From Caryophanales bacterium UBA6768 (GTDB taxonomy: Bacteria; Bacillota; Bacilli; Bacillales_D; Amphibacillaceae), in NCBI GenBank assembly GCA_002453315.1, contig DKGO01000178.1:1-12804 (forward strand): 12,804 nucleotides of DNA. The letters are read 5' to 3'. Of this stretch, positions 6,414 through 12,804 are shown piece by piece. The notes below the pieces were generated by a model. That model saw only the letters and a list, made by a program, of their open reading frames with translations, made no database searches and was not told the DNA's origin. The first letter of the stretch is position 1. Every line of letters begins with the position of its first letter. A program made the position numbers and the translations under genes.

Positions 6414-6849
6414 TTTCTTGCCCCTCCCGTAAACTGATTGACGTTTCAATTTGTTTTCCATTCAGACTTTCTATTTTTAATTGAATTGTTGAATCGACTT
6501 TGACTGCTTGAAACGATTTTATTTCATAAACATAATCAACATCATTTTTCCTAATGATATTATTTTCCAAATAATATTCGACATCGTAATTTTCCGTCAG
6601 TATTTTCAAGGATGAACCGTCGGCCTGTACTGATTCAATTGAAGGTGCTCTTCGCAAATCTCTCGTTATTGCTTTTGAAGCTAAAGTTAAATTAGTTAGT
6701 CTGTCAACTTTAGTAGATTGTTCTTCGTACTGGTTAGGAATAGATAACAGGATAGAAATGAGCATGATTAAAATAATTGAGCCTATCGCAAGTGCTGCTA
6801 ATAATTCAGCTAACGTTAGACCCTTTTCATTAAAAAATTGCTTAATCAT
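6394..6849 (-). CDS. PilW/GspJ-like minor prepilin
   Basis: A 151-residue prepilin. The 10-residue leader ends NEKG, followed by LTLAELLAAL with Glu at +5 and a hydrophobic helix to about residue 37, then a mostly beta, soluble pseudopilin-like domain. The phrase TRDLRRAPSIESV followed by short strands (SLKILTENYDVEYYLENN) is typical of PilW/GspJ-type minor pilins. It is expected to be cleaved and N-methylated by a prepilin peptidase not in this window, and to act with the genes on either side in starting pilus assembly. ATG 6849 directly abuts the TGA of the preceding prepilin, with AGGTGG inside that gene's end. The operon position (second of three minor prepilins) supports the call more than residue identity does. 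Confidence 0.83.
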   Translation of the reverse strand: MIKQFFNEKGLTLAELLAALAIGSIILIMLISILLSIPNQYEEQSTKVDRLTNLTLASKAITRDLRRAPSIESVQADGSSLKILTENYDVEYYLENNIIRKNDVDYVYEIKSFQAVKVDSTIQLKIESLNGKQIETSISLREGQENEYVQD

Positions 6850-7278
6850 TCATTCCACCTGCCATTCCATCCAATACTCCATTTGCACTTCTGATGTTTT
6901 AGGCTCTTTATGATTGTCAACCTGTAAGACGATTTTTGTCAAAAGAGAGTCCTCAACCATATCCCATGTTAATGTAATATCCCAATTGTCCTTCTCTTTT
7001 TTCAAAACACCTGTCTTCACTAGAACATAGCCTAAACTGGAAAAAGCCTCATTTCGATCTTCAAAAGAGGTATCTTTTAATTGATAAATATTTTCCATTT
7101 CCAACTGAGCAATATACGTTCCATCAATGATTTCTTCAGATTGAATCGTTGTTTTTATCGTTTGACTATATACAAAGGCAAACGTCATGATGATAATCGT
7201 TAAAATAGCAATGGAAGCTAGAACTTCAACGAGAGTAAAACCATCTTTTGACCGATTAACATTTTCGCTTTTAAACAT
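6850..7278 (-). CDS. PilV/GspI-like minor prepilin
   Basis: A 142-residue prepilin with a 13-residue charged leader ending SKDG, then FTLVEVLASIAIL with Glu at +5 and a hydrophobic helix to about residue 37. FTLVEVLA is the usual form in the PilV/GspI class, which fits its place before a PilW-like and a PilX-like gene. The remainder is soluble with few recognisable motifs (QLEMENIYQ, TLTWDMVED). The likely role is as a minor pilin in a tip complex that starts fibre assembly at the PilC-PilN-PilO platform. ATG 7278 has a GGAGG site six to seven bases upstream, lying just after the PilO-like gene's TAA. No truncation is seen. The PilV label is by pattern and order and should be read as class, not orthology. 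Confidence 0.83.
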   Translation of the reverse strand: MFKSENVNRSKDGFTLVEVLASIAILTIIIMTFAFVYSQTIKTTIQSEEIIDGTYIAQLEMENIYQLKDTSFEDRNEAFSSLGYVLVKTGVLKKEKDNWDITLTWDMVEDSLLTKIVLQVDNHKEPKTSEVQMEYWMEWQVE

Positions 7279-7290
7279 AGGTTGCCTCCA

Positions 7291-7959
7291 TTAGTTGGAC
7301 GGATAATAAAATGTCAACAATTCAATTTGTGATGAAATTTGTTTATTATCATTTGTTTGATAACTGAACGATTTTACCACTGACTTTCTTTGCTGGTTTT
7401 CAAGAGTGTCTATGAGACTAACAAAGGTATGATAATTTGGTGATACGGTGGACATTCTCACAATTAATATTTCTAAACCCTCTGGACTATCATTTGTTTG
7501 TTCCACACTATTTCGCTTATCTTCAGCTAATTCTTCAATATCCGTTTCATATTCATCAATTGGGTTAGCATCGGGATTCTCATTTTGAGTTTCGGAAGAG
7601 ATATCATTTTTTTGCCAATCTGATACCGTGCCGTCGTATAAAAATTCGACATCATTTATTTTACTTTTATTCTTTTCAAAAATTGATTGCAGCGACAAAA
7701 TATAATCGTCTACATTTGGATTTTGGGGTACTTTTTCAATTAATGTGGCTAAATAAGTTTCATCTTCTTTAGCTGCATTTTTATTATCGTTGTGTAAATT
7801 TTCCAAATAAGTCTGACTTGTTTGGAAATCTATTTTCTTTGAAGCCGCCTCTTCATGAAGTCGTATATTCAAAAAGACATATATCGAAACAGCTGAAAAG
7901 AGCAAAACAATGAGAAGGAAAAAAACGATCCATTTTTTCGAACGGAAAAATTCACTCAT
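7291..7959 (-). CDS. pilO: PilO-like inner-membrane pilus alignment protein
   Basis: A 222-residue bitopic membrane protein: short basic N-terminus (RSKKW), one helix (about 10-31), a helical stalk (about 35-105), an acidic low-complexity stretch (about 119-160) and a small C-terminal domain. That domain's phrase NYHTFVSLIDTLENQQRKSV fits the ferredoxin-like fold of PilO. In other type IV pilus systems PilO dimerises with PilN and links the cytoplasmic PilM to the pilus. The start overlaps the end of the PilN-like gene by 8 bases (ATGAGTGA), which predicts coupled, stoichiometric synthesis. The acidic insert is not a feature I associate with standard PilO. Sequence conservation in this family is low, so the call rests on topology, the C-terminal motif and order after PilM and PilN. 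Confidence 0.8.
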   Translation of the reverse strand: MSEFFRSKKWIVFFLLIVLLFSAVSIYVFLNIRLHEEAASKKIDFQTSQTYLENLHNDNKNAAKEDETYLATLIEKVPQNPNVDDYILSLQSIFEKNKSKINDVEFLYDGTVSDWQKNDISSETQNENPDANPIDEYETDIEELAEDKRNSVEQTNDSPEGLEILIVRMSTVSPNYHTFVSLIDTLENQQRKSVVKSFSYQTNDNKQISSQIELLTFYYPSN

Positions 7960-8512
7960 CTTTGTTCATTGCTCCCCTCAACTCTTTTTCATTTAATAAT
8001 AGAGTCATTTCTGCCCAGTACTGGCCGCCTTTATCCTCGGCATTAGTTAATAATATACGATGAGTTTTAACCTCTGTAATATATGAAAATTCCCTTAATG
8101 CTTTTGCGTAATATGAAACTTCCTCCATCTGTTGAAAATGCAACTGTAACCTAATCTCTTGTTCATTAAAACGATAGGAGATTAATTGGCTGTTTTTCGG
8201 TAAAGTCTCATTAACATTTTTCAGGGGTATCGATGAACATATCTGCTTTCCATCAATATAGCGAACAGAGTCCTCAAGTAAATTCTGATCATTTTGTTTA
8301 ACACTGCCCTCTATCAGCTGAATCTCTTCCTGTAACGATTGCTCAGATGTTGATAATTTATTGATTGATTGCTTACTTAAAAGGAAATCTACAAATAAAA
8401 AAACATATACCGCCGCAATCATTATGGATAAAATGACAATTAAAGCGGCTGTTCCTTTACGTTTTTTCTTAATGACAGGCAATAAGTTTATGTCCAGTAT
8501 TTGTTTGTTCAC
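7952..8512 (-). CDS. pilN: PilN-like inner-membrane pilus alignment protein
   Basis: A 186-residue protein with the diagnostic N-terminal cytoplasmic motif INLLP (residues 8-12), followed by a basic patch KKKRKG, one transmembrane helix (about 21-43) and a coiled-coil-like stalk. A small globular C-terminal domain begins around residue 105. In characterised systems the INLLP peptide docks into a groove of PilM and the extracytoplasmic part pairs with PilO. The start is a GTG at 8510-8512, chosen because AAAGGAGA lies upstream inside the end of pilM and because it keeps INLLP at the usual distance. Only one base separates it from the pilM stop. Downstream it overlaps pilO by 8 bases. Confidence 0.87.
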   Translation of the reverse strand: MNKQILDINLLPVIKKKRKGTAALIVILSIMIAAVYVFLFVDFLLSKQSINKLSTSEQSLQEEIQLIEGSVKQNDQNLLEDSVRYIDGKQICSSIPLKNVNETLPKNSQLISYRFNEQEIRLQLHFQQMEEVSYYAKALREFSYITEVKTHRILLTNAEDKGGQYWAEMTLLLNEKELRGAMNKDE

Positions 8513-8513
8513 C

Positions 8514-9482
8514 TTATTGATTCTCCTTTAATGCAAGTCCGAGGTTAGGGATAAATTCCGTAGAAATAGTACTTTTACCTATTTTACTGTTAGATAATGT
8601 AAATGGATGAACAGGGATGGCAACGATTTCCCTTAAATGTTTTGTCATCACATCTAGAGTTGGAATATCACCTGTCACAATCATATCCGTAATGGAAATA
8701 TTTCCTTTATGGATTGAAAATTGATAGAAATTCATTAACCTTTCTAATTCCTCCAAATGATCAATAATTTCATCATTTGGATTTTGTTGTTCTTCATTTT
8801 TATCATTATCCCAGTTTTCCGGTGTTGCATTGAGTGATTGATGCCGCATAAATTCTAGTTTATCATGACGGAATATACTAATAGTAAATGAAGTTAAATG
8901 AAAGTTTAAAATTAAAAAAACCTTCTTGTTCGTTTCTTGCTTGAACTTCAATGCCAAATAGCGGTAGATGCCCAAAGGTAAAACATCGACAGCAATTGGT
9001 TTTAACGTGCTATCGATTAACAAATTGACATATTTTAAAATTTCATTTTCAGGAGCAGCAAAGAGGATTATCTTTGACGTATTTTCATTTTCTTTTGAAA
9101 CATCATACAAATCAAATACTGGATTTTCAAAGGGAAAGTGAATTGTATGGCCAACTTCCATTGAAATATAATCCTTAATATTTTCATTTTTATCGATGAT
9201 ATGATTAGGAATATCAAGTTCACGTAAAATGACAAATGATTGAGGTGCATAAAAGCGCACTTTTCGATGTTTAATTTTCCATTCTTTCACTAGTTTTTTC
9301 ATCAACGAAAATAATTGTAATTCATCAACTATTTTCCCTTTTTCAATAATTCCTGGTGGGATTGGTGCTTCTTTTGCCTTTTTTATTGATTTTAAACTTT
9401 GCCCTTTATTTTCAATCATTCGAATGACATAGTCGTCAATCATTATATTAACGATTCGTTTTGATCTTCCAAAAGAAACCAT
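8514..9482 (-). CDS. pilM: PilM-like actin-fold pilus assembly protein, motifs degenerate
   Basis: A 322-residue cytoplasmic protein from ATG 9482, preceded at 11 bases by AAGGAG (complement of 9494-9499); an in-frame TTG at 9509 would add nine residues but has no site. Family-like parts are the segment VGHTIHFPFENPVFDLYDV, the phrase DVLPLGIYRYL and the C-terminal FIPNLGLALK. PilM normally binds PilN's INLLP tail and ATP. Here the two phosphate-loop motifs look lost: the usual DIGSSSIK-type sequence at the N-terminus is replaced by MIDDYVIRMI, and the second DIG-type motif by ILNFHLTSF. A charged Asn/Asp/Glu-rich loop (about 215-232) is probably unstructured. It is first of the pilM-N-O group, separated from the pilin gene by a hairpin. 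Confidence 0.83.
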   Translation of the reverse strand: MVSFGRSKRIVNIMIDDYVIRMIENKGQSLKSIKKAKEAPIPPGIIEKGKIVDELQLFSLMKKLVKEWKIKHRKVRFYAPQSFVILRELDIPNHIIDKNENIKDYISMEVGHTIHFPFENPVFDLYDVSKENENTSKIILFAAPENEILKYVNLLIDSTLKPIAVDVLPLGIYRYLALKFKQETNKKVFLILNFHLTSFTISIFRHDKLEFMRHQSLNATPENWDNDKNEEQQNPNDEIIDHLEELERLMNFYQFSIHKGNISITDMIVTGDIPTLDVMTKHLREIVAIPVHPFTLSNSKIGKSTISTEFIPNLGLALKENQ

Positions 9483-9526
9483 GATGTCACGCACTCCTTC
9501 AAAACGCAAATTTACTTTTGGGTAAG

Positions 9527-9565
9527 AATACAGTTTCCTAGCAATAAAAACCGGGAAACTGTATT
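9527..9565 (-). promoter_or_regulatory. Strong hairpin between pilin gene and pilM
   Basis: A 12-bp perfect inverted repeat (AATACAGTTTCC at 9527-9538 with GGAAACTGTATT at 9554-9565, 15-base loop) starts 10 bases after the pilin stop. On the minus strand no T-run follows, so it is not a classic terminator. It more likely protects the 3' end of a processed, abundant pilin message, or terminates only part of the transcripts. Confidence 0.7.
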
Positions 9566-9575
9566 AATAAAGCAA

Positions 9576-10016
9576 TTAATCATCATTACTTGCATTAGAA
9601 CAGACTAACTCACGGTCTCTAGCTAAATCTTTCTCTGATTGGCCGGTAATATCACACTCATGACCGTCACTGTCTAAAGTAACTTCATATTTATCTTCAG
9701 ATTTATTTACTGTCCCTTCATAATCTCCATCGTCCGTATCCCATGGGTTAATTAATTCACCAATAAACCCTGCATCATTTAAGTCTCCACTAGTTACTCC
9801 GCTATCAATCTCCCCACCACCTGCTTCATACAATTTTGCTGAGTTAATCAATTGTACCGCATTGGCGATGTGAGCATCTTTTTTGGCGTTATCAATTACT
9901 TTTGTGATAGTAACAAAGGCAATCGTTGAAATAATGGCTAAAATGATAACAACCGCTAATAATTCTACTAACGTTAATCCTCTTGAATTTCGTAATAGTT
10001 GACTAAATTTTTTCAT
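9576..10016 (-). CDS. pilA: Major type IV pilin (prepilin)
   Basis: A 146-residue class III prepilin. The leader is 13 residues and ends RNSRG; the mature protein begins LTLVELLAVVIILAI with Glu at +5, the residue that neutralises the incoming subunit's amino end. The hydrophobic N-terminal helix runs to about residue 37 and continues as an amphipathic helix. The C-terminal half is short and strongly acidic, with Cys121 and Cys139 placed to form a disulfide-bonded D-loop. It is judged the major subunit because it stands alone before pilM, has a perfect AGGAGG site seven bases from its ATG, a putative promoter of its own and a stable hairpin after it. Cleavage needs a prepilin peptidase not encoded here. 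The ComGC-like N-terminus is shared by all Gram-positive pilins and does not by itself mean competence. Confidence 0.9.
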   Translation of the reverse strand: MKKFSQLLRNSRGLTLVELLAVVIILAIISTIAFVTITKVIDNAKKDAHIANAVQLINSAKLYEAGGGEIDSGVTSGDLNDAGFIGELINPWDTDDGDYEGTVNKSEDKYEVTLDSDGHECDITGQSEKDLARDRELVCSNASNDD

Positions 10017-10050
10017 TTGTATTCCTCCTGTTTTTTATATAGATTGTCTA

Positions 10051-10079
10051 ACTGTAAAATATTTTTTGCTACTTCTCAA
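10051..10079 (-). promoter_or_regulatory. Putative internal SigA promoter of the pilin gene
   Basis: On the minus strand TTGAGA (10074-10079, 5 of 6 to consensus), 17 bases, then TACAGT (10051-10056, 4 of 6). It lies in the 103-base gap between pilC and the pilin gene, by far the longest gap in the operon, and would start about 35 bases before the pilin ATG. Confidence 0.45.
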
Positions 10080-10119
10080 CACTCCTTCCATAAAAATAAA
10101 TAAATTATTCAAAGCCCTT

Positions 10120-11334
10120 CTATTGAATTTCCGTGAAAATCGTAAACATCGGTAACATGATGGACAACACAATAAACCCAATAACAAAAGCTAATACAAC
10201 GATCATCATCGGTTCAATTAATGAACGCAGCGTTTCTACTGTTCTATCAACATCTTCTTCATAAAAGTGGGCAATCTTTTCTAACATAAAATCCAACGAG
10301 CCAGTTTGCTCACCGATAGCAATCATTTGGTGAACGAGTTGGGGAAATACCCAATGGTTAGACAACGGCTCCGATAATGATCCCCCACCTTCTAAACTCC
10401 TTCTAGACTTAAGAACAACCTTGCTAATAATTGGATTATCGACTACTTTTGCAACAATAATTAAAGCATCCAGTATTGGGACAGCACTGGAAAATAAATA
10501 AGACAATGTACGTGACATTCTCGCAATTAACGATTTCTGTAGCAGTTTCCCAAAGATCGGAATTCTTAACAATATTAAATGAACAGAGTATTTAAATTTT
10601 TCATTAGAACGATAAATGATGCTTATTAATAAAGTAATGATGATGACTGCAAGTAAAAACAGCCACCAAAACTTTTGAAAAATAAAACTAAGTTGTAAAA
10701 CAAATTTCGTTATTACTGGCAGTTCTACCCCTAATTGATCATATATCCCGTTGAACTGCGGCATAATGACGACAAGTAAAAACCCAACAACTACTATAAT
10801 TAATAATAATAATAATATCGGATAACTCAATGTTGCCCGGATTTTACTTTTCAAATTATATTGCTTTTCGTAGTATGATGCCATTTGTTCTAAAGTTTCA
10901 TCTAAACTTCCCGTCATTTCACCAGCACGAATCATGTTGCGAAATAATGTCGGAAATATTTTTGGATATTTATCGATTGCATCTGAAAGGGCAATCCCGC
11001 TTTTCAAATCTACTTCTACTAGTGTTAGTATTTTTTTAAGTGATTTGCTTTCTGTCTGGTTAATAAGAATTTTGGTAGCATCAACAATTGTAATACCTGC
11101 TCGAATTAACGTGGCAAATTGCCGACTGTAAATAACGAAATGTTCATTTTTAACTTTATTCTGAAATAAAGTAATATCTTTTGTGAGAAATGATTGTTTC
11201 TTTTCCGTAATCTCCCTAGGACTGATCCCTAATTCACGGAGTTTTGTTTTTACTTCACTTTGTGAGGTAGCTTCCATTGTTCCTTTCTGCAAAAGTCCGT
11301 CGGCAGTTCTACCAACATATTTAAATGATTGCAC
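10120..11334 (-). CDS. pilC: Type IV pilus platform protein PilC
   Basis: A 404-residue polytopic inner-membrane protein of normal family length. The N-terminal part opens with FKYVGRTADG, usual for PilC/GspF. Two T2SSF domains follow (about 68-191 and 270-394), each with the duplicated motif GExTGSLDxxLExxA: GEMTGSLDETLEQMA at 138-152 and GEQTGSLDFMLEKIA at 341-355. Membrane helices are at about 169-191, 222-240 and 375-396. PilC is the rotor-like platform on which PilB and PilT act to add or remove pilins. Translation starts at GTG 11334; its first base is the last base of the pilT TAG stop, and AAGGTG lies seven bases before it. Coupling to pilT is therefore expected. Confidence 0.95.
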   Translation of the reverse strand: MQSFKYVGRTADGLLQKGTMEATSQSEVKTKLRELGISPREITEKKQSFLTKDITLFQNKVKNEHFVIYSRQFATLIRAGITIVDATKILINQTESKSLKKILTLVEVDLKSGIALSDAIDKYPKIFPTLFRNMIRAGEMTGSLDETLEQMASYYEKQYNLKSKIRATLSYPILLLLLIIVVVGFLLVVIMPQFNGIYDQLGVELPVITKFVLQLSFIFQKFWWLFLLAVIIITLLISIIYRSNEKFKYSVHLILLRIPIFGKLLQKSLIARMSRTLSYLFSSAVPILDALIIVAKVVDNPIISKVVLKSRRSLEGGGSLSEPLSNHWVFPQLVHQMIAIGEQTGSLDFMLEKIAHFYEEDVDRTVETLRSLIEPMMIVVLAFVIGFIVLSIMLPMFTIFTEIQ

Positions 11335-12374
11335 TATTGAACACCTTCCTCTTGCATGTATGAAGTAGCTTCCTCCCTAGAGATGATGCCTCTTTGCATA
11401 AGCGTTTGAATATCCATGTTCAACGTATGCATGCCAGCTGATTTACTCGTCTGTAGAACATTATTAATTTGACTGATTTTCTCATTGCTAATTAAATTAG
11501 CAACAGCGGGTTGATTTATTAAAATTTCTGTTGCAGCAACTCTGCCTGAATGATCGATTCTTTTAATCAGTCTTTGCGAAATAATTGCCCCCAAAACAGA
11601 TGACAGTTGAATTCTAACTTGTGCCTGCTGATGTGGCGGAAAAACATCAATCATTCGATTGATTGTCTGTGCAGCACTATTTGTATGTAATGTCGCTAAT
11701 ACTAAATGACCTGTTTCCGCTGCCGTAATTGCAGTGGAGATTGTTTCTAAATCCCTCATCTCCCCTACTAAAATTACGTCCGGATCTTGTCGTAATGCAG
11801 CCCTTAATCCGGAGCGAAATTCTTTCGTATCTTTACCGACTTCACGCTGTTGAACAATCGAATTAATATTTTTATGGATATATTCGATTGGGTCCTCCAA
11901 TGTCACAATATGTTTTTTTGCATGTTCATTAATGTGGTGAATCATCGCAGCTAATGTTGTCGATTTACCTGAGCCAGTCGGTCCTGTCACTAAAATAAGA
12001 CCATGTGGTTTTTTTGTCAGCCTATTTATGATAACAGGTAAACCCAGCTGTTCAATGGTTGGAATTTCTTCTGCAATTGTTCTTGCAGCAATACTAATAA
12101 AACCACGTTGGTAAAAAATATTAATCCGAAATCGAGCAATACCTTTTAATTCATAAGCAAAATCTATTTCACCCGATTTTTGAAAAGAACCCCAATTACT
12201 GCCTAAAATTTCCTTTGCCATTTTTGCAAGAGCATCTGCATGCATTGGTATATCATTATGCCTTACCAACTCACCATTTATACGGTAAATCGGCGGCGTG
12301 TTGACAGTTAAATGAATATCAGATACATTTTTTTGTACGGCATCATTAAATAATTGATTAATCGAATCAATCAA
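11334..12374 (-). CDS. pilT: Type IV pilus retraction ATPase PilT
   Basis: A 346-residue hexameric secretion ATPase with all core motifs. These are Walker A GPTGSGKST (131-139), Asp box TLEDPIE (158-164), Walker B VILVGEMRD (200-208) and His box HLVLATLHTN (223-232). The N-terminal PAS-like domain has SDIHLTV. Lack of the PilB-type zinc motif and the length identify PilT rather than PilB. It drives pilus depolymerisation for twitching and DNA or surface retraction. The C-terminal AIRNLIRE motif, needed for retraction in studied homologues, reads AVANLISN here (290-297). The start is TTG 12374, seven bases after AGGAGG, which itself overlaps the pilB TAG stop; no better ATG exists nearby. It is co-transcribed with pilB and pilC. 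Confidence 0.95.
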   Translation of the reverse strand: MIDSINQLFNDAVQKNVSDIHLTVNTPPIYRINGELVRHNDIPMHADALAKMAKEILGSNWGSFQKSGEIDFAYELKGIARFRINIFYQRGFISIAARTIAEEIPTIEQLGLPVIINRLTKKPHGLILVTGPTGSGKSTTLAAMIHHINEHAKKHIVTLEDPIEYIHKNINSIVQQREVGKDTKEFRSGLRAALRQDPDVILVGEMRDLETISTAITAAETGHLVLATLHTNSAAQTINRMIDVFPPHQQAQVRIQLSSVLGAIISQRLIKRIDHSGRVAATEILINQPAVANLISNEKISQINNVLQTSKSAGMHTLNMDIQTLMQRGIISREEATSYMQEEGVQ

Positions 12375-12385
12375 GTGAATTCCTC

Positions 12386-12804
12386 CTAGCGAAACGCAGC
12401 AACTCTCATCACTTCTTCAGTTGTTGTCAAACCTTGTTGAACTTTTATCAAACCATCGTCAGTTAAAAAAAGCATTCCCGTTTGCTGCACATATTGACGT
12501 ATTTTACTCGCACTTGAGGATGACATAATTAAATCTCTGACAGAATCATTGATCACTAATATTTCATGTATCGCAATTCTGCCGCGATAGCCAGTATTAT
12601 TACAGTTCGGACAACCTTTTCCCCTCTGAACTTCACTAATCATGAGGCCTGCTTCTGAAAATAATTCCTTTTCACGATCGTTGGGAATTTCTGTTTCTTT
12701 ACAATCATGGCATATTTTCCTTACTAGCCGTTGCCCAACAATCCCGGAAATAGAGGAAGAAATTAAAAATGGTTCTATTCCCATATCCATTAATCTTGTC
12801 AATG
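12386..12804 (-). CDS. pilB: Type IV pilus extension ATPase PilB, C-terminal part (partial)
   Basis: The last 138 complete codons of a GspE/PilB ATPase; the rest lies beyond the right edge. The visible part starts [14 protein letters not shown], a segment that follows the nucleotide-binding core in PilB. It contains the zinc-binding Cys4 motif as CHDC (31-34) and CPNC (64-67), then [14 protein letters not shown] and the family's C-terminal helices, ending VAAFR. The Cys4 motif and position before pilT-pilC mark it as PilB, the motor that adds pilins. The gene stops with TAG, which is part of the ribosome binding site of pilT. The open frame runs to the edge with no start expected inside the window. 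Its Walker motifs cannot be inspected. Confidence 0.93.
   Translation of the reverse strand, partial: LTRLMDMGIEPFLISSSISGIVGQRLVRKICHDCKETEIPNDREKELFSEAGLMISEVQRGKGCPNCNNTGYRGRIAIHEILVINDSVRDLIMSSSSASKIRQYVQQTGMLFLTDDGLIKVQQGLTTTEEVMRVAAFR

Noticed and set aside
6414..6461. Longer start for the PilX-like prepilin at 6461
   Set aside because: It would place 27 residues before the cleavage site and has no ribosome site, whereas ATG 6413 has GGGAGGGG at seven bases and gives a normal 11-residue leader.
9483..9509. Longer TTG start for pilM at 9509
   Set aside because: The likely ribosome site AAGGAG lies inside this extension and serves the ATG at 9482.
9527..9565. Classic rho-independent terminator after the pilin gene
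   Set aside because: The stem is strong but no T-run follows on the minus strand, and pilM to the last prepilin have no other clear promoter, so read-through seems needed.
10830..11039. Open frames on the opposite strand inside pilC, nrnA, ytoI and the PilX-like gene
   Set aside because: They lie wholly inside strongly supported genes, lack ribosome sites and show no recognisable protein features.
4887..12804. ComG competence pseudopilus operon
   Set aside because: PilT, PilM, PilN and PilO are not part of comG operons, PilC is full length with two complete T2SSF domains, and the minor prepilins are PilV/W/X-like.
1..12804. tRNA, rRNA, CRISPR arrays, insertion sequences, c-di-GMP riboswitch
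   Set aside because: I looked for cloverleaf-like segments, regularly spaced repeats, transposase motifs and terminal inverted repeats, and for a structured leader before pilus genes, and found none; the pilus operon leader itself lies outside the window.

Overview
The window is AT-rich DNA from a spore-forming member of the Bacillaceae or a close relative. The evidence is the gene order dnaE / ytrH-ytrI / small ORF / nrnA / ytpI / ytoI, which I recall from the Bacillus subtilis chromosome, together with AGGAGG-type ribosome binding sites and frequent TTG and GTG starts. I cannot name the genus. No tRNA, rRNA, CRISPR array, IS element or phage gene was seen, and no gap between genes reaches 300 bases.

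Left part (1-4577), conserved chromosomal backbone. The first 39 codons of dnaE (replicative DNA polymerase III alpha, PHP domain) run leftward off the edge, with a readable SigA-type promoter. Divergent from it is the sporulation membrane pair ytrH-ytrI, joined by a one-base stop/start overlap. A 61-codon gene of unknown function follows and ends in a strong rho-independent terminator. Then come nrnA (nanoRNase/pAp phosphatase, leftward), ytpI (small membrane protein, rightward, with its own terminator) and ytoI (HTH-DRTGG-CBS-hotdog protein, leftward). The ytoI promoter is overlapped by an inverted repeat that looks like an operator.

Right part (4578-12804), a leftward type IV pilus operon that enters from beyond the right edge. 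In transcription order it holds: the end of the extension ATPase PilB (zinc Cys4 motif), the retraction ATPase PilT, the platform protein PilC, a major type IV pilin, the PilM-PilN-PilO alignment proteins, and three minor prepilins. The prepilins resemble PilV/GspI, PilW/GspJ and a large PilX/GspK-like protein that lacks Glu+5 and carries a repetitive beta-rich ectodomain. Genes are tightly packed or overlap. The pilin gene is the exception: it has a putative internal promoter before it and a 12-bp perfect hairpin after it, as expected if pilin must be made in large excess. PilM should bind the N-terminal INLLP peptide of PilN, PilN pairs with PilO, PilC anchors the two ATPases, and the minor prepilins probably prime assembly at the tip. 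No prepilin peptidase is in the window. It may lie further upstream, or the cell may use ComC. The operon ends next to a small orphan membrane-protein gene (4578-4805) of unknown function.

This is a retractable type IV pilus rather than the ComG competence pseudopilus, because PilT, PilM, PilN and PilO are all present. Unusual points are a PilM that has lost its nucleotide-binding motifs, a PilT with an altered AIRNLIRE motif, and the hybrid GspK-like/beta-rich minor prepilin.
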